A stretch of DNA of 64,000 nt from Peribacillus frigoritolerans. GTDB lineage: Bacteria > Bacillota > Bacilli > Bacillales > DSM-1321. Shown here one piece after another: positions 54,835 to 63,858 of this stretch. The position numbers were made by a program, and so were the translations under genes. The notes under the pieces were generated by a model. That model did no database searches. It was not told the origin of the DNA and saw only the letters and a list, made by a program, of their open reading frames with translations. How positions within the stretch are numbered: position 1 is the stretch's first letter; every line of letters starts with the position of its first letter. Location of the stretch: positions 62,001-126,000 of the forward strand of contig NZ_JAUUTW010000007.1 in the NCBI RefSeq assembly GCF_030676415.1, in the 5' to 3' direction.

Positions 54835-55623
54835 TTGAAAAATATTGCAGATCCATGGTTCACCGTTCAGGAATTGGACTCAAAAACGTTTGCAATCAGT
54901 GAATATGGTCATTGGGAGAAAGTTCATTCCTTTTTATTACTTGGGGAGACCCGAGCTGCGTTAATCGACACAGGGTTAGGCATCAGTTCGATTAAGCGGA
55001 TTACAGACCAGCTTACCGATCTTCCGATTATCGTCTTGACCACACACGTTCATGCGGATCATATTGGCGGTCATGGGGATTATGATACAATTTATGTTCA
55101 TGGTGATGATGCCAATTGGCTGATCAACGGCATTGAAGGTTTGTCCCTGGAACAAATAAGAAAGAACATGGCCCGGGATATCACTGTACCCATACCCGAA
55201 TCATTCGATCCTTTTACATACAAGCCATACCAGGGGTACCCTGATAGGCTCTTATCGGATGGGGACACGATTGACCTTGGGAACCGCAGTTTAGGCATTT
55301 ATCACACACCTGGGCATTCACCTGGCCACATCTCAATTTTGGATAATGAAACAGGGTATTTATTTACTGGCGACCTGCTTTACTCAGATACACCAGTTTA
55401 TGCATTTTATCCCTCGACAAGTCCTGAAGACCTTGTGAATTCGTTAGAAAAAATCGCAAAGATCAAGGCAGTCTCCAAAATCTATGGCGGACACAACCAA
55501 CTCGGCCTCGAACCAAGGATCCTTGAGGAAGTCCTTGCAGCCATTGAATATCTTAAAGAGAATAAATTGGTCAGACACGGAACGGGTGTGCATGCATTCA
55601 CAAGTTTCAGCGTACATTTCTAG
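54835..55623 (+). CDS. Metallo-beta-lactamase-fold hydrolase
   Basis: 262 residues of the MBL superfamily: the zinc motif TTHVHADHIGGHG (HxHxDH) near residue 80, the later His in HTPGHSPGHIS and Asp in LFTGDLLYSD, and a final His in YGGHN. Probably hydrolyses a small thioester or ester (glyoxalase II-like). TTG at 54835 is favoured by GGAG at 6 nt; a GTG at 54823 overlaps the AAGGAG box. Convergent with the LacI-type regulator gene. Confidence 0.83.
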   Translation: MKNIADPWFTVQELDSKTFAISEYGHWEKVHSFLLLGETRAALIDTGLGISSIKRITDQLTDLPIIVLTTHVHADHIGGHGDYDTIYVHGDDANWLINGIEGLSLEQIRKNMARDITVPIPESFDPFTYKPYQGYPDRLLSDGDTIDLGNRSLGIYHTPGHSPGHISILDNETGYLFTGDLLYSDTPVYAFYPSTSPEDLVNSLEKIAKIKAVSKIYGGHNQLGLEPRILEEVLAAIEYLKENKLVRHGTGVHAFTSFSVHF

Positions 55624-55651
55624 CAAAAAAAGGCATTGCTCTTGCAATGCC
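55624..55651 (-). terminator. Terminator after the LacI-type gene
   Basis: GGCATTGC pairs with GCAATGCC over TCTT and continues with T7 on the minus strand. Confidence 0.85.
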
Positions 55652-55658
55652 CTTATCG

Positions 55659-56702
55659 TCAATAAGTCATGGCGATTGCACCTTGCTTGATCGATCTGCA
55701 GGAATGCCTTTCCACGAAATGATGTGGAATGATGGTCCCGGCAGGAGCATCCCCCGTCTGCAGCATGTCAATGATGCCCTTAGCGGCCTGATATCCCAAA
55801 TCAAAAATATTAATATCTACGGAAGTCAGGGCCGGTAATGACAGTTCAGAGAAAAGAACGTTATTGAAGCTGACGATTGACATTTCTTCAGGAGTGCGGA
55901 CGCCCATCTCGCGAAGTGAATGCACGATGCCAAGTGCCATAAGATCATCACTGACAACCAAAGCGGTTGGTGGTTCATCGATTGATAGTAACCTTTTTGC
56001 AGCTGCTTGTCCCCCTTCATGCAAAAAATCTTCATGCAGGGTATATTCCCTCCTTCGATCGATTCCAGCCCTCTTCAATGCCCGTTCATATCCTGACAAG
56101 CGATCAAGGGTCATCACAAGGGTTACATCACCTCCGATGAATCCAATCCTTTCATGTCCTAGCTGTATGAGGTAATCCGTTGCCTGTTCGGCAGCCAAGA
56201 CATTATCATTATCAACATATGTTATCTCCTCGATAAAATCATAGGGTTTCCCAATGATCACAAATGGAAAAGCCCTTGCTCTCAAATAGGTCAGAATGTG
56301 ATCGTTCATCCTTGAATACATCAGGATTATTCCATCCACCATCCCTCCCTGCACCATATTCACTACTCCTTCGTAGATTTCATCTTCTGTTTTTCCCGTG
56401 CTTAGCAACAGGGAATAATGGTTTTCCTGAGCTCCCTCACTTAGACCCTGGAGAATCGTCGGAAAAAACGGATTTTGATAATAATCATTTGACGAACTTG
56501 GCATTACCAAGCCAATGATCCTGGTCGATTGATTGGCAAGACTACGTGCAATGAAGTTTGGATGGTATCCTAATTTACTCATCGCCTTACGTACCCGTAC
56601 CTTTGTTTTTTCACTTATTCGAGGATTGTTTGCAATCACTCGAGAAACTGTTGAAGGAGCAACATTCGCTAGCTGTGCCACATCTTTTATTGTGATGGCC
56701 AT
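55659..56702 (-). CDS. LacI-family regulator of the maltodextrin locus
   Basis: 347 residues: N-terminal LacI helix-turn-helix (ITIKDVAQLANVAPSTVSRV, residues 3-22) with hinge helix region NFIARSLANQST, then the periplasmic-binding-like effector domain (about 60-347). The nearest functional match is MalR/MdxR of Bacilli, which responds to maltose or maltodextrin. ATG at 56702 has a GGGG-rich ribosome site; an upstream in-frame start at 56741 is unlikely. Last gene of the minus-strand maltodextrin block. Confidence 0.85.
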   Translation of the reverse strand: MAITIKDVAQLANVAPSTVSRVIANNPRISEKTKVRVRKAMSKLGYHPNFIARSLANQSTRIIGLVMPSSSNDYYQNPFFPTILQGLSEGAQENHYSLLLSTGKTEDEIYEGVVNMVQGGMVDGIILMYSRMNDHILTYLRARAFPFVIIGKPYDFIEEITYVDNDNVLAAEQATDYLIQLGHERIGFIGGDVTLVMTLDRLSGYERALKRAGIDRRREYTLHEDFLHEGGQAAAKRLLSIDEPPTALVVSDDLMALGIVHSLREMGVRTPEEMSIVSFNNVLFSELSLPALTSVDINIFDLGYQAAKGIIDMLQTGDAPAGTIIPHHFVERHSCRSIKQGAIAMTY

Positions 56703-57031
56703 GCATTTCCCCTCTCCCCTCTTAGCCTTTATTGTCTTCATTTAAAAAAAGTTGAATACCAATAAACACTTCTCTATTATTCGTTTTATATTTATACATT
56801 TTGTATGTATCCATAATACACTCAGTTCAATAGTTATATCCATACTTTTTTTATGTTTGTTCAATTTTTCAGAAAATACTCACTTTTCCGTTTTTTCACA
56901 TCTGTTTTAAAATCCAAAAAGAAGCTGATGTATGATCAGCTTCCTAAAAAACGACAGGTGTATTGGAAAATAAGAAGTCAGACGACTAACTACATAGGTT
57001 TTTGGCTAATTTCCAATCAAGTCCATAGAAA
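56703..57031. other. Gap between alpha-glucosidase and regulator genes
   Basis: About 330 bases. A minus-strand terminator for the alpha-glucosidase lies at 56915-56943 and the rest, AT-rich, should contain the promoter of the LacI-type gene. No gene seen. Confidence 0.5.
56915..56943 (-). terminator. Terminator after the alpha-glucosidase gene
   Basis: GAAGCTGAT pairs with ATCAGCTTC over a 5-nt loop; T5 follows on the minus strand. Confidence 0.8.
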
Positions 57032-58681
57032 TCAATAACGATAAACCCTCGTTTCATATGGACGTAAATCAATAAGGGACACCTCAGGGCAATCATCATA
57101 ATTAGCTAGTAAAAGATCCATTTTCCCCCAATGAGAAAGGTCGATTTGATGGTGATTCATACTAAAGTTACATACTACCATGACTGAATTATCATTCATA
57201 TTTCTTGTATAAATATAAAGTTCAGGGTGATCTTCCCATAACAATTCATATTCCCCATAAACGAGGACCTGATGTTTTTTTCGAAGTTCAATCATCTTTT
57301 TATAAAAATGATAAATGGATGACGGGTCATTTTTCTGCTGTTCTACATTAATGGCGCGATAATTTGGATTAACCCTCATCCAAGGTGTTCCATGGGTGAA
57401 TCCCCCATTTTCAATATCGTTCCATTGCATCGGTGTTCGTGAATTATCACGGCCGCTATGCCATATAATGTTCATGATTTCATCATGCGGACGACCTTTC
57501 GAGGTCTCTATCCGGTAAAAATTTTTCATTCCTACATCATCATAATCATCAATCGAATCAAATTGGACATTCGTCATGCCAATTTCCTGACCTTGATAAA
57601 TAAAAGGTGTGCCTTGCATGAAAAAGTAAAGAGCCCCAATCATTTTTGCGCTTTCCAACCAGTATTGATGATCATTTCCCCAGGTGGATACACTTCTTGG
57701 CTGGTCATGATTTTCAAAAAACAAAGCATTCCATCCTTTGTTTTTCAGCCCCTTTTGCCATTTGGTCATTGTGCGTTTTAACCCCTGAACATCAACATCG
57801 TGATTCTGTCCCCTATTCCAAAGTCCAAGATGTTCAAATTGAAAGATCATATTGAACTTCCCATTCGATTCCCCGACCCATTCTTCCGCCTGCTCAATCC
57901 TGACGCCATTGGCCTCACCGACCGTCATGATATCATATTTAGAGAATGTCTCTTCTTTCAACTCCTGAAGGTAATCCAGAATCCCGTCCTGATTGGTGTG
58001 CATTTCAAACGCAGGTACATACTGATGCCAATAAGGATTGGGCATATCCGGAAGGCCTTCACGCTTATGAATATGCGTGATCGCATCAATCCGAAAGCCA
58101 TCGATTCCCTTATCGAGCCACCAATTGACCATTTCATATAATGCCTGTCGTACATCAGTATTTTTCCAGTTTAAGTCTGGCTGCTTTTCGGCAAATAAAT
58201 GTAAATAGTATTGATTGGTCCTTTCATCGAATTTCCAGGCACTTCCGGAAAAGATACTTTCCCAATTATTAGGTTCACGACCGTCCTGCCCATCCCTCCA
58301 TATATACCAATCCCGTTTCGGATTATCGCGGGACGAACGTGACTCTACGAACCAGGGGTGCTCATCGCTTGTATGATTCAAAACCAGATCGAGTATCACC
58401 TTCATCCCACGGCCGTGAACATCTTTCAATAACAGATCAATATCTTCGATTGAACCGAACTCATCGGAAACTGCTTGATAATCACTAATATCATAGCCAT
58501 TATCCGCATTGGGCGATTTATAAAACGGACAAATCCAAATAACATCTATCCCTAATTCCTGCAGATAGTCAAGCTTTGAAATCAATCCTTTTATATCCCC
58601 GATTCCATCACCATTACTATCCATGAAACTGCGCGGGTATATTTGATAGCAAACCGCTTCTTTCCACCAGGTCTTTTTCAT
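57032..58681 (-). CDS. malL: Alpha-glucosidase (GH13_31, MalL type)
   Basis: 549 residues with GH13 regions: LDLVLNHTSD, DGFRIDAITHIH (nucleophile Asp199), TVGEANGV (acid/base Glu256) and FFENHDQPRS (Asp326). No signal peptide, so cytosolic. The residue after the nucleophile is Ala200; from memory, Val there goes with oligo-1,6-glucosidases and Ala/Thr with alpha-1,4 activity, so a maltase is more likely. ATG at 58681 is 7 nt behind GGGAGG. It finishes degradation of imported maltodextrins to glucose. Confidence 0.93.
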   Translation of the reverse strand: MKKTWWKEAVCYQIYPRSFMDSNGDGIGDIKGLISKLDYLQELGIDVIWICPFYKSPNADNGYDISDYQAVSDEFGSIEDIDLLLKDVHGRGMKVILDLVLNHTSDEHPWFVESRSSRDNPKRDWYIWRDGQDGREPNNWESIFSGSAWKFDERTNQYYLHLFAEKQPDLNWKNTDVRQALYEMVNWWLDKGIDGFRIDAITHIHKREGLPDMPNPYWHQYVPAFEMHTNQDGILDYLQELKEETFSKYDIMTVGEANGVRIEQAEEWVGESNGKFNMIFQFEHLGLWNRGQNHDVDVQGLKRTMTKWQKGLKNKGWNALFFENHDQPRSVSTWGNDHQYWLESAKMIGALYFFMQGTPFIYQGQEIGMTNVQFDSIDDYDDVGMKNFYRIETSKGRPHDEIMNIIWHSGRDNSRTPMQWNDIENGGFTHGTPWMRVNPNYRAINVEQQKNDPSSIYHFYKKMIELRKKHQVLVYGEYELLWEDHPELYIYTRNMNDNSVMVVCNFSMNHHQIDLSHWGKMDLLLANYDDCPEVSLIDLRPYETRVYRY

Positions 58682-58760
58682 GCTGTAACCTCCCGATCCT
58701 GTTTTCCACAAAGCCTTAGGGACAATGTTTGGCGGCTACCGACAATCGAGAGGTATATGA

Positions 58761-60296
58761 TTATTTTGGTTGGTTCCGTTTTGAACGCTTAATAACCAAA
58801 GCAATGAATATACCAAAAATAAGAAGAACTAATCCTATAACTAACAGGTAAGGAATATTAATAATCGACTTAGGTGACAGCGTGTAGACTTCTGTCGTCT
58901 CCCTGTCGATTACGATAGAGTAACTGTTGTCCTTACTGCGGACCAGATCCCCATTCAGCATACCTCTCAACTCTTTATTACTATCAAGTTCCTTATCAGT
59001 AAGGTTTATCGTTTGAGTTTCAGTCGTATTGTTCATGGCGACGACAATCGTTTCATCACCATATACACGCTTGAATACCGAAGCTCCACCTTTTTCATAT
59101 AAAAGCTCCATATCCCCTTTTACCAATGCTGGGTACATGTCTCTGAGATCAGAAAGCTTTGTTATATATTCCACCAATTCCTGCTCTGTCTTAAAATTCA
59201 TCAACTTATGATTATCCGGGGCAATATCCCCATTTAAGGCAATTTCCGATCCATAAAATACGATTGGCACCCCTGGCATCGTATATAGATACGACAGCGC
59301 CATTCTCCATCTGGAACCTGGATTTTCGTTATGATCGGCTGCATCCTTTGTAAAACGGGGCATTCCCTGTGTATCCATGAACAATGCCTGATGGGCATTG
59401 CCCCCTAATTCATCTTCGCTTTTCGCAAACGCATTAAAAACAGGCTTCAATTCTTTATCGGGTGCAGCAAATGCTTCCCGTAGCTCAGCATTTTGCGGAT
59501 AAGCCATAAAAGCATCGATACCCGTCTTCTTGTAGCTTGAAATCAAATCGGCATCACCTTGTACATCGCCGATTGTATAGAAATTTGATTTTTCAGATTT
59601 GACTGCATCCACAAATTCCTTCCAAAAATCTTTTGCTACGTATTGGACTTTATTTATACGGTATCCATCAATATCGGTTTCCGTTATCCACCATTTAGCA
59701 GCATCAAGTAAATATTTCCTTGTTTCCTCATTATCTTGATTCAAATCGGGAAGACCAGCGACCCAGCCTGTTTCCAAATCCGTTTGGCTACCGTCCTTGG
59801 AGATCTTTTTTTCTTCATGGAACCAATCTTGTTTTTTTGGATCGGTCAGCCAAGTGGAGTCAGGACCCACATTATTTGCTTGAAAATCAATGATCACCTT
59901 TATATCGCGTTTATGTGCCTCATTCACGAGTTTTTTAAACTCTCTCATTGTCCCATAGTGTTTATCCGTTTTATAGAAATCGGCCACCCAATCGCCATGA
60001 TAGCCATTTTCATCATTAGCGAAAATCGGTGAAAGGATGATAGCGGTATAACCCATATCTTTTAAATAATTCAGTTTCTTCGTGACACCTTCGAAATCCC
60101 CACCATTAAACGCGGATGGGTCATTCACGTTCGCATCTCCATTATTTTGAGTATTCCCATCGAAAAATCTGTCGACCAATAATGAATATACGATTTCATC
60201 CTTCCAAGTTCGTTGTTCTTTTTCAGCTGCTCCTACTGGAATGGCGTAAAAAAGAAGCAACGGAATTAAAGCGAGTGATAACACTCTTTTCCTCAT
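58761..60296 (-). CDS. Membrane-anchored GH13 alpha-amylase-like protein lacking catalytic residues
   Basis: 511 residues: signal peptide (MRKRVLSLALIPLLLFYAIP, cleavage near GAA), a GH13 barrel (about 30-430), a C-terminal beta domain, then one transmembrane helix (about 480-503) and a basic tail. The fold motifs are recognisable but the active site is not: region I reads DFQANNVG (His to Asn142), the nucleophile Asp is Asn215 (GYRINKV), the acid/base Glu is Asp244 (TIGDVQGD), and NHD of the third region is TQG (309-311). Codons were checked. It can hardly hydrolyse starch and may instead bind maltodextrins at the cell surface. It lies between the binding-protein gene and malL. Confidence 0.85.
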   Translation of the reverse strand: MRKRVLSLALIPLLLFYAIPVGAAEKEQRTWKDEIVYSLLVDRFFDGNTQNNGDANVNDPSAFNGGDFEGVTKKLNYLKDMGYTAIILSPIFANDENGYHGDWVADFYKTDKHYGTMREFKKLVNEAHKRDIKVIIDFQANNVGPDSTWLTDPKKQDWFHEEKKISKDGSQTDLETGWVAGLPDLNQDNEETRKYLLDAAKWWITETDIDGYRINKVQYVAKDFWKEFVDAVKSEKSNFYTIGDVQGDADLISSYKKTGIDAFMAYPQNAELREAFAAPDKELKPVFNAFAKSEDELGGNAHQALFMDTQGMPRFTKDAADHNENPGSRWRMALSYLYTMPGVPIVFYGSEIALNGDIAPDNHKLMNFKTEQELVEYITKLSDLRDMYPALVKGDMELLYEKGGASVFKRVYGDETIVVAMNNTTETQTINLTDKELDSNKELRGMLNGDLVRSKDNSYSIVIDRETTEVYTLSPKSIINIPYLLVIGLVLLIFGIFIALVIKRSKRNQPK

Positions 60297-60446
60297 ATCC
60301 GCTCTCCTCCTAGCTATCTCTTTACGCCTTTAAGATTAGCCTTTTGACCCCTTAACGTCAAATCCAATTTATAAAAAACTTTACACTAAAGGGACAAATT
60401 GGGGATACTGGTTATGGTTACTGAATCGGAGAAGGGCAGAACACGA

Positions 60447-61697
60447 TTAACGTTCTTTTTTGATCGTCTTAACCGCTTTATGCAAGGCTCTTTTTGGTTT
60501 TGCTTTTTGGGTGGTTATTTCATCCATGGCTGAATTCATCGGTCCCCATACCTTATTCATTTCTGGAATATTCGGCACTGGTTCAGCGTATTGTAATTGT
60601 ATGCTTAAGGCTTGTGCCCTTTCATTTTCATTGATTGCGGCATTGTGTTTGATTGATTTATTCGGAGGGACTTCCCCTGTTAAACCATAACGCTGCATTG
60701 CATTATCATCATTTGTTAAATATTCAACTAATTTCGTAGACCAATAAGGATGTTTGGTGAATGCTGTTACATGCCAGCCTTTGATTTTCAATAACGTTTT
60801 CATTGGCTGGCCATTGGGCAATTCGGGCATGGGTGCTGTGCCTGTATCCTTTCGCTCGGTAAATGAGGTCCCGTCACTCATGAAAGAAGCCAAATTCCCT
60901 TGTATGAACAACTTCTCGATCGCTGCCTTGTCGCCTTTAGGAATCAAACCCGCCCTATACCATTTTTGGATGTACGCAGCCCCTTTTATGGCACCCTTAT
61001 TATTCAAACCAATGTCAGAAGGGTCTAGTTTTCCATTCTTATCTTTAAATATATAACCTCCCATTCCAGCCATTACTCCATACGAATCATGGAATTCATT
61101 CCAATTGGCATAGTAACCATGCACGTTACCTTTTCTTAATTTGCTCGCCATTTTATATAGGTCATTCATCGTCTCAGGAGCCTTAGCCATCAATTTTTTA
61201 TTATAAATGAAAACGGAAGTGGTTACGGATTTTGGCAACCCAAATACCTTATCTTGATATATTTCTCCCCTAATTGAAGGTTCAATGAAGGCATTTAATA
61301 CATCATCATTCACCTTCACTTCCTGAATTAGGCCTTCCTTCACGATTTGCCCGACTTTTTCATGAGAAAAAGTTACGACATCCGGGGCCTTTCCATTTCC
61401 GATTGGCCCATCACGACGAAGCCGCTCATACATTTCGCTAGCTATTTCTAGCTCCTCATGTTCAACTTTGATTCCATATTCTTTTTCAAAAGCTTCAATC
61501 ACCGGCTTTAGGGCATCCGCTTTACCTTTTTCCTCCCAAATGATTAATTTTTCCGGCTTCGCTTCATTGCTGGCTTCGTCTTCTTTTTTCTTATTTTCCT
61601 TCACTACTTCATTTTCCAAATCTGGACTGGAACCACAAGCACTTACACTAACGATCAAAAACATGGACATGAACAAATGAAAAATCAGCTTCTTCAC
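60447..61697 (-). CDS. mdxE: Maltodextrin ABC transporter substrate-binding lipoprotein (MdxE-like)
   Basis: 416 residues with a lipobox signal (LIVSVSAC, Cys about 21), a charged linker and a family 1 extracellular solute-binding domain (LIIWEEKGKADALKPVIEAF at its start, PDVVTFSHEKVGQIVKEGLI, a NWNEFHDSYGVMAG segment). It delivers maltodextrins to an ABC importer. GTG at 61697 has AAGGAG at 7-8 nt; the ATG at 61703 is too close. No permease genes follow: the 150 bases to the next gene are non-coding. The importer must be encoded elsewhere or is lost. Confidence 0.87.
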   Translation of the reverse strand: MKKLIFHLFMSMFLIVSVSACGSSPDLENEVVKENKKKEDEASNEAKPEKLIIWEEKGKADALKPVIEAFEKEYGIKVEHEELEIASEMYERLRRDGPIGNGKAPDVVTFSHEKVGQIVKEGLIQEVKVNDDVLNAFIEPSIRGEIYQDKVFGLPKSVTTSVFIYNKKLMAKAPETMNDLYKMASKLRKGNVHGYYANWNEFHDSYGVMAGMGGYIFKDKNGKLDPSDIGLNNKGAIKGAAYIQKWYRAGLIPKGDKAAIEKLFIQGNLASFMSDGTSFTERKDTGTAPMPELPNGQPMKTLLKIKGWHVTAFTKHPYWSTKLVEYLTNDDNAMQRYGLTGEVPPNKSIKHNAAINENERAQALSIQLQYAEPVPNIPEMNKVWGPMNSAMDEITTQKAKPKRALHKAVKTIKKER

Positions 61698-62060
61698 TTT
61701 CATTCTCCTTTTTAAAATGTTTATTTTATCATGTCCAAAAGCACCAAATAATACTGTTTTTCAGTTCAGTCATTCAAATAAGGCCACTCAATGAAAGCGG
61801 TACCAAAGCTATTGTTATCATTATATGAACGGCTTTGGTTTTTACAACATTTTCCTTGGCGTATTTATTTCCTTGTAGTGATGAACACTTTTTGTTATTT
61901 TTTAGTTAATAAGTGCTTCTTTCAATTGAAATTGGGTATATAACCATATTGAAAAAACACTTAACCTGGCTAGTGCAGCTTCATAGAGCCCCCCCTCATA
62001 AACAGCCGGAAGTTTCCTTTTTTACATCCCCAAATACTTATAGAATTGGAGTGGTTTTTA
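61698..62060. promoter_or_regulatory. Divergent mdxE/mdxD control region with cre and inverted repeat
   Basis: About 360 bases without a gene. ATGAAAGCGGTACCA at 61791-61805 fits the loose catabolite-responsive element consensus (WTGNAANCGNWNNCA). It overlaps ACCAAAGC (61802-61809), repeated inverted as GCTTTGGT at 61832-61839, a possible site for the LacI-type regulator. The rest is AT-rich. Confidence 0.5.
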
Positions 62061-63812
62061 ATGGAATTTTCATCCATACACCATAGACCTAATGACAATT
62101 ACGGCTATCCCATCAACACTGAAACCCTACATATCCGCCTACGTACAAAAAAACAAGATATCTCCTCAGTTGGATTGATTTTTGGGGATCCATACATTTC
62201 AGATAATGGTAAATGGCAGTACGAAGAACTTCCCATGAGTTTGTCAGGCAGCGATAACCGTTATGATTATTGGCATATCTATGTGAAGCCTCCCTACCGA
62301 AGAATTCGATATGGGTTCAAGGTATCCTCAGAGGATGAAAGTGCCATTTACACGGAAAAGGGCTTCTTTAAAGAACCCCCCCGAGATCCCGGATGCTATT
62401 TCGCGATTCCCTATCTACATCAAAATGAAGTTTTCGGGGCTCCGGAATGGGTCAAGGATACAATTTGGTACCAAATTTTCCCTGAACGATTCGCGAACGG
62501 AAACCCCGACAACGATCCGGATGGTGTAAAACCCTGGGGAAGTGAAGATCCGGCCGTGGATAATTTTTTTGGCGGGGACTTCGAAGGGATCATTGAACAT
62601 TTGGATTACCTAGTGAATCTCGGCATCAACGGAATTTATTTCACGCCAATCTTCCATGCCCACTCCAATCATAAATACGATACGATTGATTATCTGAGCA
62701 TCGATCCTCAATTCGGAACGAAGGAAACATTGAAAACACTAATAACCGAATGCCACAAACGGAATATCCGGGTCATGCTGGATGCCGTTTTTAACCATAG
62801 CGGCTACTATTTCCCCCCTTTTCAGGATTTACTCGAAAAAGGAGAGAAATCGAAATATAAGGATTGGTTCCACCCACACAGCTTCCCTCTTAAAGGAGGG
62901 GAAAGACCCAATTATGAAACATTCGGTTTTTTTGAATCGATGCCAAAATTGAATACGGCGAATCCGGAGGTGAAAGAATATCTGCTCGAAGTCTCGGCTT
63001 ATTGGATCAAAGAGTTTGATATAGACTCCTGGCGGCTCGATGTGGCAAATGAAGTCGATCAGCCATTCTGGCGTGAATTTCGAACAACGGTGAAAAATAT
63101 AAAGCCTGACCTTTATATCCTTGGGGAAATTTGGCATGACTCCATGCCATGGCTTCGAGGCGATCAGTTCGATGCGGTCATGAATTACCCTTTTACCAAC
63201 CAAGTTTTTCGCTTGATCGCTTCACAAACCATCAATGCACGAGAGTTCACAGAAGAAATGACAGCCATCTATCACAGTTATCCTACCAATGTTTTTGACA
63301 TGACATTCAATCTTCTTGGAAGCCATGATACACCGCGGATTTTCACGGATTGCGGGGAAGATCTAGCTCGAGCCAAGCTCATCCACGCAATCCTGCTGAC
63401 ATTCAATGGCAGCCCTTGTATATACTATGGAGATGAAATCGGCTTAACCGGGGGCATGGATCCAGGGTGCCGAAAATGCATGGTCTGGGAAGAAGAAAAA
63501 CAAAATACCGAGCTTTTCAATGAAATTAAGGCATTGATCCACTTGCGAAAAGAAGAACGGTTACTTGCCAATGACGGGAAGTTCAAATTCCTTGATACAG
63601 CCGGAAACGAAAATATCGTGGCCTACCAAAAGTATAATGAAAAACGTTCTGTCGTGATCCTCATCAATCCGACGGATGTCCAGCAATCCTTTACCCTCCC
63701 TTTGGATTTGGAAGGACGTACACTAACGGATTTAAGAACAAAGGAAACCACACAGGAAGGTGAATTTGAATTGGGCGGTTATCAATATAAAATTCTCGCA
63801 TTCAATCATTGA
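62061..63812 (+). CDS. mdxD: Cytoplasmic maltogenic amylase/neopullulanase (GH13_20, MdxD-like)
   Basis: 583 residues: N-terminal CBM34-type domain (about 1-120) followed by a complete GH13 barrel with LDAVFNHSG, DSWRLDVANEV (Asp327), ILGEIWHD (Glu356) and LGSHDTPRI (Asp423), and a C-terminal beta domain. No signal peptide. The enzyme trims imported maltodextrins, cyclodextrins or pullulan oligosaccharides. ATG at 62061 is 6 nt behind GGAGTGG. Divergent from mdxE, as yvdF-type genes sit beside the binding protein gene in B. subtilis. Confidence 0.92.
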   Translation: MEFSSIHHRPNDNYGYPINTETLHIRLRTKKQDISSVGLIFGDPYISDNGKWQYEELPMSLSGSDNRYDYWHIYVKPPYRRIRYGFKVSSEDESAIYTEKGFFKEPPRDPGCYFAIPYLHQNEVFGAPEWVKDTIWYQIFPERFANGNPDNDPDGVKPWGSEDPAVDNFFGGDFEGIIEHLDYLVNLGINGIYFTPIFHAHSNHKYDTIDYLSIDPQFGTKETLKTLITECHKRNIRVMLDAVFNHSGYYFPPFQDLLEKGEKSKYKDWFHPHSFPLKGGERPNYETFGFFESMPKLNTANPEVKEYLLEVSAYWIKEFDIDSWRLDVANEVDQPFWREFRTTVKNIKPDLYILGEIWHDSMPWLRGDQFDAVMNYPFTNQVFRLIASQTINAREFTEEMTAIYHSYPTNVFDMTFNLLGSHDTPRIFTDCGEDLARAKLIHAILLTFNGSPCIYYGDEIGLTGGMDPGCRKCMVWEEEKQNTELFNEIKALIHLRKEERLLANDGKFKFLDTAGNENIVAYQKYNEKRSVVILINPTDVQQSFTLPLDLEGRTLTDLRTKETTQEGEFELGGYQYKILAFNH

Positions 63813-63819
63813 GGCAATG

Positions 63820-63858
63820 AAAACGGGGCAATGAAAATCATCCGCCCCGTTTTTTTTA
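63820..63858. terminator. Terminator after mdxD
   Basis: Perfect 10-bp stem (AAAACGGGGC with GCCCCGTTTT) and T8 on the plus strand. Confidence 0.88.
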
